This document shows, one piece after another, positions 41,666 to 51,973 of a stretch of DNA of 64,000 nt. Source of the stretch: Chondrus crispus (lineage: Eukaryota > Rhodophyta > Florideophyceae > Gigartinales > Gigartinaceae); contig NW_005178923.1 of the NCBI RefSeq assembly GCF_000350225.1, positions 161,866-225,865 of the forward strand, written 5' to 3'. Numbering within the stretch: position 1 is the stretch's first letter; each line of letters begins with the position of its first letter. The notes under the pieces are model-generated. The model was given only the letters and a program-made list of their open reading frames with translations. It searched no databases and had not been told where the DNA came from. The position numbers were made by a program, and so were the translations under genes.

Positions 41666-42828
41666 CTTGACCCTTGTACGAGCAACTTGTTTGTTGCATG
41701 TCTCTTGTACGCGCGGCATATATATATAATTTTGCACTTGGCCCAATCCTTGCTCTATCCCTTATTCACCCACTTGCCTCACACGGCATATACGGCATGC
41801 CCTCCTTAGAATATGTCGAGATTTTATTTCTGTCCCGCCATGCTCTCGATAGGGAGTATCCATGCTTCGACCCATGTTTTGCCCTCGCCCTAACTCCCGG
41901 CATCTGTTCCGCCCGTTTCATGCTCCAGTGATCAAAATATCTGTAAATAAATATTTATTCGGCTTTGTTCCGTCATCTGTGAGACAGGGCGGCGCACAGT
42001 AAATTATGCCCTATATGAACAACCTACTCATATAATAGGATACTGACTCAAAGTACCAAGACCGCGAGAGTCAAAGTATCGCCTCAGCCCATACTGCATC
42101 ACGCTTTATCTACCCTCATCAGTGTCCATTTCTGCAGCTGAACGGCAACTTTTGACTGCTGCGATCCACAATGCTGTCTCAATGGAGTGCAAGTCTTTGG
42201 CGGATCTCATCGGTGTGTGTGTATTGCAAGCAAATTATTCATATGCGGGCAACTTACACCAGAGACCGCAAGGGAAAGTTTTGCTCCAACCGCACCTGGA
42301 CAGTGCTCAGGTTCTGTCCGAGTCTGTACGACATATTCCCAAGCTAGATCCTTCAATGAGGGCGAGTCTGAAAGACAGGATACTCCGTCCAATCGACGCT
42401 CTGACAATTCCTCACGGTTTGGATCTAGCTCCGTAACAAGCAAACCAGGAGAACTTTATTTTGATATCTCGACAGAAGTTGACACCGGGAGCTCCTCCCA
42501 TGTAACTTCTCATCCAAGTATCCAATATTGCCTGGGGACGATGTTATTTACGAGGACCGTCAACTACGTTACCATCAAATGAAATCACGGTGTATATCTA
42601 CGGATACACATTCTCCTGTCCATGAGGACATTGAAATGGATGATTGTCTTGAGACTAACGACGCAATGGCAGTGTGCTTGTCAAGACTGGAACAATGAAA
42701 GCCGGAGCGCGGAATCGCTTCGTTTTGGGGTCTTTATGAACCGATACAAGAGACTGACGATACAATTTTGGCCGAAGTAGTGGGATTGCGCACTTCTCTC
42801 TGTAAATTCATCCAAATCCGCAGCGGCG
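41666..42828. other. about 1.1 kb without a supported gene
   Basis: Short + frames at 42122-42436 and 42187-42582 have no recognised motif. They precede the hAT pseudogene and could contain its 5' region. Confidence 0.4.
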
Positions 42829-44880
42829 TTGTGCAAGAAAATGAATGGGGATATTCGTGCATGCAAAGACATTTTTAAATGCGGTAAGAGACAAGATGCA
42901 TATTCGGCACGGCGGCATGTTGATAAATCGCATTCTAGACTTCTGGGCATGATTGAACACGCTGTGGGCAGGGAAAACAGCGCGAGAGACTCGGAAAACA
43001 ATCCCGGGAGACGCTACAGGCATACATGTCTTCCATGCTGGAGACTCACCCCAAGTTTTCTGAAGCCAGCCCGCGCAAAACATTTCGAGCGAAAGGTGAT
43101 TTTCTTGATTGCCAAAGAGAAACTACCTCTCGGATTAGTCAATTCGCCTTGGTTTAAGTTATAAACGTCTGTTTTGGAATAACACGTCACGATGTTGGGG
43201 CGGAAAAAGCTGTCCACTGCACTGCTACCGGAATGAAATCGAAACCTTAGGGAGCAGTACGTCAATACAGTTTTGGAAAACATGAACAGCTGTTCAATTA
43301 CCTTTGATTTGGGGGTTTCAAGGGGCTTTGAAGACATCTTTGATGTGTTTTGTCGCTTTCTTGACGATGAATTTAACCAAAACCGTATCCATCTCTGTTT
43401 GTTTCAGCGCGAAAGTACAGAAGGACAGCAACTGGCGATCACTTTTGAAGCCCAGGTTGCGCACTTTCCGATCAAAGAATAGTGATTGCTCATGTCAAAT
43501 ATGGCGGCGACAATTCGCCAAGATGCAATCATGCTGTTAGGGACAGTTCTATGCACCCCGTCATCGGCTCTATTGGAACATTTGATGGAACCTGCATCCC
43601 TCACATTCATTCTATTTGCTGTAATAATGCTTTCAAATCCGATATTTGCAACGGACTGGAGATAGTGCTCACAAAGATAGTTAAGAGTAAGATGCAGTCG
43701 TGCATTACCTGGACCAAGAAGAGCGGTAGGGGAAGGAAAGAATGGATAAAAGTATGGCAAGAGGCACTATTGCCACCCAAATTCATTCCGACTCCGTACA
43801 AAGTCCGCTTTTTCATGGTTCTGGTATCGCATTCCAGATTCTGGCAGAACTGGAAAGCTGTCGAGCTGTGTTTTTCGTTTGAAGCGAGCATTGAGCTGCG
43901 TCGAAGAGTGCCAAGTGAAGACAGTTGGCTTGTGGCACGCGCTAATCTTAAGCTTATGAACCCGTAATAGACATGGTCGTACTACACCAGCGCCGAGAGT
44001 TTTGGCTTTTGTCGGATGCTGTGGCCAAGGTACTAGAGCTTAACGTTATGATGAAACGCAAAATTGAAAGGCTTCGAAATGGGGTAGGTCCTAGGACCTA
44101 CCCCTTTCGAAGCCTTTCAATTCACTTAAATGGAAAGCTTTGCATTTAAGTGACGTGAAGGGAATATATGAACAACAGCTCCGCTTTATGAAGCATGCTA
44201 TGTGTGAGGCCGTAAAATGCGGTCTTTGCCCTATCACTGACTGTGTTCATTCATTTGAGGAAAGCAAGGCGCATATGGACCTATGGAACTGTCTTTGTGC
44301 CTTGATCCACGACACAAGCGCCTTGGTCTTGTTTGTGAAGTCATTGGGGGAGACTTGGCACTTTTTCGGCGTTTGGTTGAAAAGTATGAGCAAAAGATTC
44401 TAATCCCTATGATTTTGAATTCAAAAGAGAACAAATGATTGAAGGGCGACAATCCTTGACCCGCACGGAAATAATAGCAAAGGCCAATGCAAGACCAATG
44501 AATCATGACTTTAGATTGCTTGATGAGAAACATACTACCTCTTGCTTTGGTCTGGTCAAGAAAAAACTCGCTCGGTTCCTTTTTCCGAGCCGTACAGTGG
44601 ACGTGGGAAAGGAAGCACCACAGCAGCGCTTAGATGGTTAAAGGATTTCTCAGGACGCTTTCCGCGTGTAGCAGAAGTTCCCAGACACATTATTGGTATC
44701 TCTCCATCCCAAATGGATAACGAGAGAGCATTCCGTCTCGCCTGTGTAATATCATAGCTGCGGAGAAATTGGGTTAAGGTTAAGCTGATGGAAAATCTGA
44801 TGCAGATATCACTGAACTATCCTGGTGAAGCTGCAGGATCAATGTTTAGAAGTGGAGAGGACTTTGCAGACTAAGAAGTT
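42829..44880 (+). pseudogene. hAT-type transposase pseudogene
   Basis: Pieces on the + strand in changing frames. A BED-like zinc-finger region: CKDIFKCGKRQDAYSARRHV then DKSHSRLLG (about 42860-42955). Then AKHFERKVIFLIAKEKLPL and NSPWFKL (43075-43160). Then NSCSITFDLGVSRGFEDIFD and VFCRFLDDEFNQ with the probable first catalytic Asp (43285-43380). Then SFEESKAHMDLWNCLCALIH and DTSALVLFVKSLGE (44240-44350). Finally FSGRFPRVAEVPRHIIGISP and QMDNERAFRLACVIS (44648-44755), the C-terminal dimerisation region. The middle (43500-43970) is open but only weakly matched. Many frame changes. No TIR or 8-bp target duplication identified. Confidence 0.65.
44062..44153. repeat. two adjacent long palindromes
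   Basis: 44062-44122: arms AATTGAAAGGCTTCGAAA and GGGGTAGGTCCTA meeting their complements around a CCTAGG centre, with one bulged T in the left arm (about 29 paired bases, no loop). 44124-44153: CACTTAAATG...CATTTAAGTG around AAAGCTTT, a near-perfect palindrome. Both lie within the span of the hAT pseudogene. Confidence 0.9.
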
Positions 44881-46157
44881 AGGTTGGGGTATGAAACGAG
44901 TGGGATGAAGGATATTGATGTACATAATGAGAGCAATTTCCATTGACGATCACGACCATGACCAGCCGCGGCTTTACCCCCTTCTACAATGGTTCATTCG
45001 CTCCGATTTGGAGCGAATTGATGGCTCGGATTAGCGAGGAAGAGCTTCACAAGTGCAATGAAGTGAAGCACAGTACACAAACATTGGCAAGAGAATGAAT
45101 TCACTGTTGCTTGAAGCTGTAATGCCCCCAGGCCCCCTTCAGAGCCAATCTCCACTCCAGTTTATTAGGCCTGAGGCGCTTTCCGTAGCACAGTAGTTGT
45201 TTAGCGGGTACAATTTTTTGTCTATTTGAATACTGGGCATTCAGAAAAGGGAAAGGGATATCAAATCGTTATGTTGGCCATTTTAAAACCCGACTAAAGG
45301 ACCATGCCTTGTGCCTTGCGCACTTTTTAAGCCCCTTGCCCAATGTCTTGGACCCTTTTTTGAACCCCATGCCTTTTTTGTTGCCCACAGGGCATCGCCC
45401 TGACCCTTGTCAGACGACAAGAGTCAAGTCAAGCTCGCCTCTTGCTGCCACAGCAAGGTCAACGATATGCCATACACCTATCCGTGGCCCCTCGACGCGA
45501 GGGGTAGACCCCCTGCCCGCCCAACACTGGTCTTGACATTACAAATGTCAATTCCAGTTGCAATTGGTAAATCCTTTGCCATCGCACCTGGGGTAGCATG
45601 AAAAAGTCTCTTCTGCCAAAGTTAGCGTTGTTTTTGGTCGAAAAAATGCTTTGCATGCCACGTCAAGAGCAAATTCTGCATCATACAGTACTTCAGGTCT
45701 TTCAACTCCTTTCATGTACACTTTCCGACTGTCTCTTTGGGTTATTTCACAGGACCCAGTTCCAGTGTATTTCACCAGTAGGCTGTTCGGGACCCTATGT
45801 GCCTTATCCCGCGGGCGCGTAGTAGGTCGTTGTACGAGATCCGTCACAACTCCCACACGAGGAATTGGTAGAGCGTACGTGGGCGCTGGACTGTAGACAC
45901 CGATAGAGTAGCAGGGGATTCAACCCAGGAAACGAAGAGCGACAGACGAAAAGAGGAACAAAAGGAACGTTTAATGACGGAAGAAGTTGAGAGAGCCGCC
46001 GAGCTGAGCTACTAGAGTAGAGTACTTCGTAGTAGTGTTTGACCGTCCTCCCCCTTTTCCCTTCCGCGCTCCCGCGCTCCACTTACTCTAACAACACTGA
46101 AGTGGAGTGACTTCTGTAGAACACAGTGTTTTCGTTGGCTGAAAGTACTTATAGTTC
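44881..46157. other. about 1.3 kb without a recognised gene
   Basis: A minus frame at 45548-45856 (102 codons) is open but matches nothing I recognise. The rest has only short frames. Confidence 0.45.
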
Positions 46158-46384
46158 ATCCAAAGTGTACGCGTACACTTTGGATAAACTTCCTTACAGT
46201 ATGAGTTTCAAAAGTGGGCTTACAGTTCATCCAAAGTGTACGCATACACTTTAGATACTGTCTATTAGAGTACACGTGTTATCTTGCAGTTCATCCAAAC
46301 TGTGCGCTTACACTTGTGATACTGTCTCTTACAGTACACGTGTTATCTTACAGTTCATCCAAAGTGTACACGTACACTTTGGAT
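46158..46384. repeat. array of four 28-bp palindromes
   Basis: Units at 46158-46185, 46229-46256, 46293-46320 and 46357-46384. The consensus is ATCCAAAGTGTACGCG plus its complement; the first unit is a perfect palindrome and the fourth nearly so. Start-to-start spacings are 71, 64 and 64 bp. Spacers 2 and 3 share TACACGTGTTATCTT-CAGTTC, including a CACGTG. Confidence 0.93.
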
Positions 46385-46399
46385 ACTGTACAAGTGTCC

Positions 46400-47110
46400 G
46401 ACACGTGCAGGCGCGCACTCCAGCGCGCCGGTGCAAATCCCAAAAAAATTGCCGAAAATTGAAATATGGCGTTGCACCACACCAGTGTCATGTTTATCAC
46501 CGTCGAAGGTAACGGGAAGCCAGCATGTCTAGCTTTGCTTATAGAGATGAGGTTGCAAATCATTGTCGGTACATACCAGAAAGATTTCATCTTCAAATAT
46601 TGCTTGCGTCCATCAACTAAGAAATTTCCACGGTCTGTATTAATTCCGACGACATCTACAAGTTGCCCATGGTCAACCTCAACGGCTGGCCCGTTTGTTT
46701 GTAGAGTTTAAAACTTAGCAAGGATGTTGCACATTTATGATGCGCTTGCTGATTCCACCATCCACTTCTGCCACATCTTTGGTGATAGTTATACTTCTGC
46801 ATGCATCACACACTTTGACAGTATGGCAACATTCATAAGTTCATCAATGCTTTCAGAACTTCTCATGTTCCTCTTCCTATATTTGACGTAGCTATTCTTG
46901 GCCCTGTGCTTGTTTCCTTTTCCAAATTCATACTTCATTTCTCAAATGTTCCACTTGGATCCATGTTTATGGAAACAACGATCTACAGTGTGCCTCTATC
47001 GTCCACAATGAGCACAACACTGCTTCTTAGTATTTCTTTTCTGTCCTAGAACTCTTTTCAGTTCACATTTCACCGTCACGTGTCCCTTCCCTCTCAACAA
47101 CTGTTCTTTC
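46400..47110 (-). pseudogene. copia gag/protease/pre-integrase remnant
   Basis: Minus strand reads, near 47020, a zinc knuckle C-A-H-C-G-R-stop-R-H-T-V-D-R-C with a TAG inside it. At 46596-46470 it reads FWYVPTMICNLISISKARHA, typical of the copia GAG-pre-integrase region (YVP-x-x-NLIS-x-S). The stretch between should be protease but no D-S/T-G-A is legible. It ends at the palindrome array. Confidence 0.6.
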
Positions 47111-47154
47111 TTCAACCTAGTTTTCTAAAGCGAAATGCAAGCTTGGTGGACAAC

Positions 47155-48460
47155 TCTCCATGTCCTTCCGTATCTACCAGTTTCAGATCTTAAGCAATAA
47201 TTGCGTACACATCAGCACAAAACTGATCTGCCATACAGTAGTAAGTCTACAACAATACAGTATGAGTGCACTGGCAGCGCGTTCCTTCACCTCACCCCGG
47301 CTCGCTGTAGTACTTCCCCATCTTCGACGCTATTCAACTCCCCATAACCTCAACCTTGTCGCCATCTGCCCTCTCACCATTCCGTCCGCCTGCATCCCAA
47401 TCCTCTCACCATGTTTCTCACTCAGCAGATTTTCCATTTTCTTCTTCTCCTCTTTGCTCTCTCGCTCGCCACCCAATTCTCACTTACTTCCGGATTCCAA
47501 CCGAAAAGCGTCACTTTTGCCCATGGCTCTAACTATATCACTGCAGACATCCGCTCCGGCTCTATCTTCCTTGTCGATGTCGCTTCCGGCCTCGTCACCA
47601 CCGCGGTAGCCCCGATCCTTGGTCGCAACGGCGTCGGCATTGACGCATCAAAGGACAGGCTCTTTGTCGCCGGAGGTGCCTCATTTATTCCTGGGGTAGA
47701 ACAAGCACTACAAGTCAACAACATCCCCACTGGCGCACCAATCGCCGCTTGTACAACCGTTTGAGACGGCTTCGTTAATGATGTTATCGCCGAGAAAGAC
47801 TTTACCTTTGACACAGACTCGTTCCGTGTCGTGGCATACAAGTTATCTATTTCCGCTCTCCCTCGTTGCCGATTCGAAACCATGGCCCTCCGTACCCCGT
47901 GTTTCAGACCTGAAGGCGGTGTATTCCGTGCCAACGGGATCGCAAAGTACAAGGGTGGCCTCATCGTCGCAAATTCAGAACTTGCCACACCCTTTTTCAT
48001 AGAATATTAACAGCAAAAAGGGGCCAAGAATGCTTACTGATGGCACTAGTGAAGGCGTCGATGGCCAGGACATCGTGCGGATAAATGGTGGTTCACTGTT
48101 CTACGTCACTTAGAATAGTCTTAACCGAGTATCGGTGTGGAAGCTGGCCATCCGCAGGAGTCGCGTGTATGCGAATTTCGTCAAAATGTCACATCATCTG
48201 GATTTAATGTCCCCACCACCGTTTTTGTTAAGAAGAATACCCTCGTGTTGCCCGACGCTTCCTTTCACAGCGTTCCGTCGACCGGGCTTATTGACGACGA
48301 CGTAAGGCTGAACATAACAGCAATTATATCTAAAGCAAAATTAGTTCGTAGGACACTCTGGCAAATGAGAATGTGTGCGCAGAATCGTTGCACTGCCAGT
48401 AATGATTTTTACTTGCCAGCTTATTGATGGGAGGATTCAGTCTCTGGTCGGCGTGTTTCA
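47155..48460 (+). repeat. duplicate of 20385-21750 (beta-propeller gene with its flanks)
   Basis: Similarity starts upstream of the promoter (TACCAGTTTCAG, CAAAACTGATCTGCCATAC) and continues past the stop codon (CTCTGGCAAATGAGA, GGAGGATTCAGTCTCTGGT). The copy was therefore made at DNA level, not from mRNA. Confidence 0.9.
47411..48327 (+). pseudogene. decayed copy of the secreted beta-propeller gene
   Basis: The signal peptide is preserved (MFLTQQIFHFLLLLFALSLA) and the first 117 codons are open, e.g. GSIFLVDVASGLVTTAVAP and ASKDRLFVAGGASF as in the 20714 gene. Lesions: TGA at 47762-47764 in the same frame, an indel near 48004 (FFIDILNGNK region), and TAG replacing CAG near 48111. Promoter: single copy of the 83-bp unit, with TATTCAA instead of TATTTAA. 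The downstream half remains alignable (GFNVPTTVFVKKNTL, DDDVRLNITAI). The intact parent at 20714 explains every segment. Confidence 0.9.
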
Positions 48461-48489
48461 CTTGCGCAGTGATGCAAGAAGGATCAGGG

Positions 48490-48903
48490 TGTTGTTAAAC
48501 ACAACAAAACAAATCGATTGATGGAAGAACAAATGAACAGGTGGGTGTTCATTCTACTACAATCGACACAATCGCGAAAGATATATATACAATAAAACTT
48601 TGCTATCTCGACAGTGGAGTTGGCTAATGTTTCAACTACTGCACTAGTTTTAGTCCTTCGACCACAATACACGGGCACAACGTAGAAACACACAATAACG
48701 CGTGGATAACTTTTATAGGATGAACTTGGACAATTCAGGGGCTGTCCTTGCCAGTGCAGTTGCGGTTCTCGAAAACGCATTTGTTAGAGCACAGCACACA
48801 ATAGATATAAAATATTGCGCAAGAATAAAACGTATGGACAAAACAAAACGCAGTGCGGAGTAAAGTAAAATTTAAAGCCATTATAACATAAGAGCACACA
48901 TGT
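48490..48903 (-). repeat. candidate 3' LTR of the decayed copia element copia-4
   Basis: On the minus strand a purine tract (AAGAGCAAGAGGGGGTGG) just after the RNase H end is followed by TGACATGTGTGCTC, as at a 3' LTR start near 48903. A TG (TGTTAAACAC) near 48492 on the + strand could be the other edge. No second copy was found, so this is tentative. Confidence 0.3.
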
Positions 48904-49035
48904 CACCACCCCCTCTTGCTCTTAATGCTTACTGGAAAGAGCGACCACCAAGTGTCTCTCCCTGTTTTTCGAACTTGACGCGAATCAGGTTTTCGAACGT
49001 GACGCGAAGCAGAGATTTGGTTAAAATATCTGTGA

Positions 49036-49355
49036 TCATAACGTCAGTCGGAAAGTACTTGATCTCGCTCTACCCCGAGTGACACATTCCTTTGATTTAG
49101 TTAGGGCAAATCGAGAAATGATTAGCCTTGGCACACCGTCCTTGCTCCAGGCAATAGAACCCTGTTTACCCTCAAAGATTTGCGTGGGCACATTCAGCTT
49201 CGAATCAAATTCCTCGAATAGTGCTGACATCCACGCAATGCTCTTGCATGTCTCCTTCAAAGCCATATATTCTGATTCATTTGTAGACAAGGCTAAAAGC
49301 TTCTTCCCAGAGGGGAAACACCAACTAGATGATCTCGCTAACTGTAGGAGGCTCC
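49036..49355 (-). pseudogene. copia-4 RNase H end
   Basis: Reads SWCFPSGKKLLALSTNESEY and MALKETCKSIAWMSALFEEF, the copia RNase H region around its catalytic Glu, then GKQGSIAWSKDG and RGRARSSTFRL. Frame is open to the family Y boundary at 49356. Confidence 0.75.
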
Positions 49356-49822
49356 TGTAGTGCAAAGCGCCTCTCAGGCTGAGACCGAGGTCCCATGGTC
49401 CAGAACAACAGCATAAATGACAAAAACATCAACTGCCGACGGCAGAGCGCTACAGAGTGTCCGACTCTCCCTTCCCCCTTTCAACGGGCTTGCAGCTCGT
49501 GGAAGCTCAGATCCCTGATGGGGGGACAAAGGAAGGAGCCCGTCCCGGGATCGGTGTGGTAGAGACTTGTGAAGACGAGTGCTCAACGTGCGGAGGGGGC
49601 GTCTACGTAGGGTACCCGGTTCCATTGGCTTGTAAGGCCAATACGCGATGAGCGTCTTCAACACCTTGAATGCGCGGCAAGGTCTTCGACGGTGGCCTCG
49701 CAACGCAGCCCGACGGGATGAGGTCACAGTAGCAGCGCTACACTAACGTGTCGTCCCATGGCTCGAAACACCTTCACCGGTTCGGTCGCAACCAATAGCG
49801 ATGGTACCAGCACTGACGGTGG
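49356..49822 (+). mobile_element. family Y, copy Y1 (truncated at its right end)
   Basis: Starts TGTAGTGCAAAGCGCC and matches the first ~470 bases of the full-length copies (CTGCCGACGGCA, GGTAGAGACTTGTGAAGAC, TTGTAAGGCCAAT, GGTTCGGTCGCAACC). It stops where the next copy begins. Confidence 0.75.
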
Positions 49823-50250
49823 TGTAAAATGCGCCTGGTAGGCAGTGGGCAAGGTCGAAGACCCTCACGGCCCGAAAACAAACAAACAAACAAAACAACC
49901 AAAGCAGCCGGCAGCGCAATCCCACGGAGTGTTCGGAGCTCCCTTTCCCTTTATGCGGGCTTGCGGCCCGCGGTAGCTCCAATCTCAAAAAGGGGGAGCA
50001 AAGGAAGAAAAGCCCGGCCTGGGATTATAGGTGCGGTAAAGGCTTGAAAAGGCAAATGCTGCACGAGTGCGGTGTGTCTACGCAGACCGAACCCGCTGGG
50101 TCGTAAATCCAATGCTCGTGGAGCGCCTTGATACCTTATACCCTTCATAAGGTCTTCGACGGGGACGTCGCCACGTAGCCCGTCGGGGAAGAAGAAAACG
50201 TAGCAGCGCTGCACCGTCGTACTGCCCGATGGTTTAGTACCTTGTTGACA
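49823..50250 (+). mobile_element. family Y, copy Y2 (truncated at its right end)
   Basis: Starts TGTAAAATGCGCCTGG, a diverged family start, and matches the same left portion (GGGCTTGCGGCCCGCGGTAGC, GTAGCAGCGCTGCA). There is no right TIR. About 50 bases of non-Y sequence separate it from Y3. Confidence 0.65.
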
Positions 50251-50302
50251 TCTCATGACCCTTTTTGCAGCAATCAGATTTCCTTGTGTAGGGCTTGAAC
50301 AG

Positions 50303-51968
50303 TGTAGTGCAATGCGCCTGTCAGGCAGGGACCGCGGTCCGATGGTCCAGCAAAAACAAGAACAGCAACAAAAAGAAGAACTGCCGACGGCACAGCGCTA
50401 CGGAGTGTCCGACTCTCCCTTCTCCGTTTAAACGAGCTTGCGATTCGTAGTAGTTCAGATCCCTGATAGGGGAGGCACAGAGAAATAGCCCGGCCCGGGA
50501 TCGATGTGGTAGAGACTTGCGAAGAAAACTGCTCGGCGAGTGTGGGGTGGGGCGTGTACGTAGGTGTAGTATAATCACCCCCAACGACGAGGGGGGGTGA
50601 GTACTGACAGTTCGGAAAGACCCCGATCCGCGGGAAGACAGAAGCACGGCCCACCCACGGTACCGAGCACGGGCTCGCGGTAGCGGTGGTAGAGCGGGAT
50701 CGGGGAGGACGCGCGCACGCGCCAGCGGTTCTACGCCTCGACGCCCCGGAGTGGTACTGGGTGACGATCCAGTACCGACGAGCGGAGGTGGAGCCGGCTC
50801 GTGGGCGTGCTACGCGCGTCCTCAACCCGCGCGCGGTGCGACTCCTAGGTAAAACGGACGGAAGTACCTAAAAGTAAGAGGGCGGACCAAGGTGGAGGAT
50901 CCTTGACAAGTCGGTGCTTGTCGTCCTCCACCGCCGGCGGTCCGCTCATATTTAATGTACAGGGTCACCTATCATAACATTACAGTAGTGCAGGTCGGCT
51001 TGCACTGTAGTGCTGTCAGCCGTCGGGGCTGGCAGCACACGTGTTGTACACGTGTGTGTGTGCGCGCCTCCGTACACGTGGGGTACACGTGTGCGCGCGC
51101 ACTGAGGTACTGTAGAGCTCGGGCTCTACTGTTATAAATCTAATCTAAATCTAATTTAGGGAGGGGGTTATGCTACAGTAGGTACCCCGGTTCCCCTGGG
51201 TTGTAAGGCCAATGCTCGTTGAGCTTCTTCGACACCTTGTAACGCGACAAGGCCTTCGACGGGGCGTGGCAATGCAGCCCGACGGGATGAAATGAAAGTA
51301 GCAGCGCTACACCAACTGTGCCGCCCGATAGATCGAAACACCTACACCGGTTCGGTCGCAACCGAGGCCGATGGCACCAACACTGGCTCGAACACACGAC
51401 AAAGCCCTTCGAGGGAGACGTCGTTGCAACAGTCTCCGTCTGAAAATGGGTCACGGTAGCAGCGCTACGTCAACTGTGTCGCCCGATGGCCAAGACACCT
51501 ACACCGGTTCGGTCGCAACCGAGGCAGATGGCACCAACCCAAGATAAGGGAAAATAGGTGGAATTAGAGATAGAAAAGGATAGGGAAATAAAGGAAGAGG
51601 AAAGGGAACCCCCGAGCGCAAAGGATAAAGTAATCTGTGGTAAAAAGGAATGTCGTGTGAAAGACGGACTTCGACCAAGGCGATATCAGACTCTGGCAAC
51701 TCGAGTCACCTTTACTGACTTGGTGGTCAGCGGGCTAAGGTATATATCGCCCAGCCGGAGCATTACAGTAGCTCGCGGCGCTAGATCCTAGATCTAATCT
51801 AATGCCAGCAAAATTAATACTGCCTAACTAACTAAATAAAATTAATATTTAAAATAGAAACTGTGCAAATATTCACACGTGTGTCCCCCAATCCCAGACT
51901 ACAGTATTCACATTCCAGCTTAGTTTCTTTTCCCCTCACCCCCTTGTGCAACCCCTTATTGCACTACA
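50303..51968 (+). mobile_element. family Y, copy Y3 (complete, carrying a family X element)
   Basis: Left terminus TGTAGTGCAATGCGCC, right terminus TTATTGCACTACA: an 11-bp inverted repeat. Flanked by AACAG at 50298-50302 and 51969-51973, a perfect 5-bp target duplication. Interrupted by X2 at 50565-51177; without it the copy is about 1.05 kb. No coding frame supported. Carries CTAGATCTAATCTAATG and TTCACACGTGTGTCCCCC near the right end. Confidence 0.9.
50565..51177 (+). mobile_element. family X, copy X2 (inside Y3)
   Basis: 613 bp, TGTAGTATAATCACCC...GGGGGTTATGCTACA, flanked by GTAGG at 50560-50564 and 51178-51182. Contains TATTTAAT near 50951, three hairpins with TCGG-containing loops (50988-51005, 51010-51038, 51112-51129), CACGTG-rich sequence between them, and AAATCTAATCTAAATCTAAT near the right end. 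The uninterrupted homologous site in Y1 (TACGTAGGGTACCC) confirms the insertion point. Confidence 0.92.
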
Positions 51969-51973
51969 AACAG

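Noticed and set aside
45548..45856. 102-codon minus frame as a gene
   Set aside because: No recognised motif, no supporting context, and neighbouring sequence is decayed. Left unassigned.
49340..51540. tRNA-like segments (GGTTCGGTCGCAACC) as tRNA genes or a tRNA-derived SINE
   Set aside because: Only a B-box-like stretch is present. No cloverleaf can be folded and no A box is at the right distance. Exact TIRs and 5-bp duplications fit a TIR element better.
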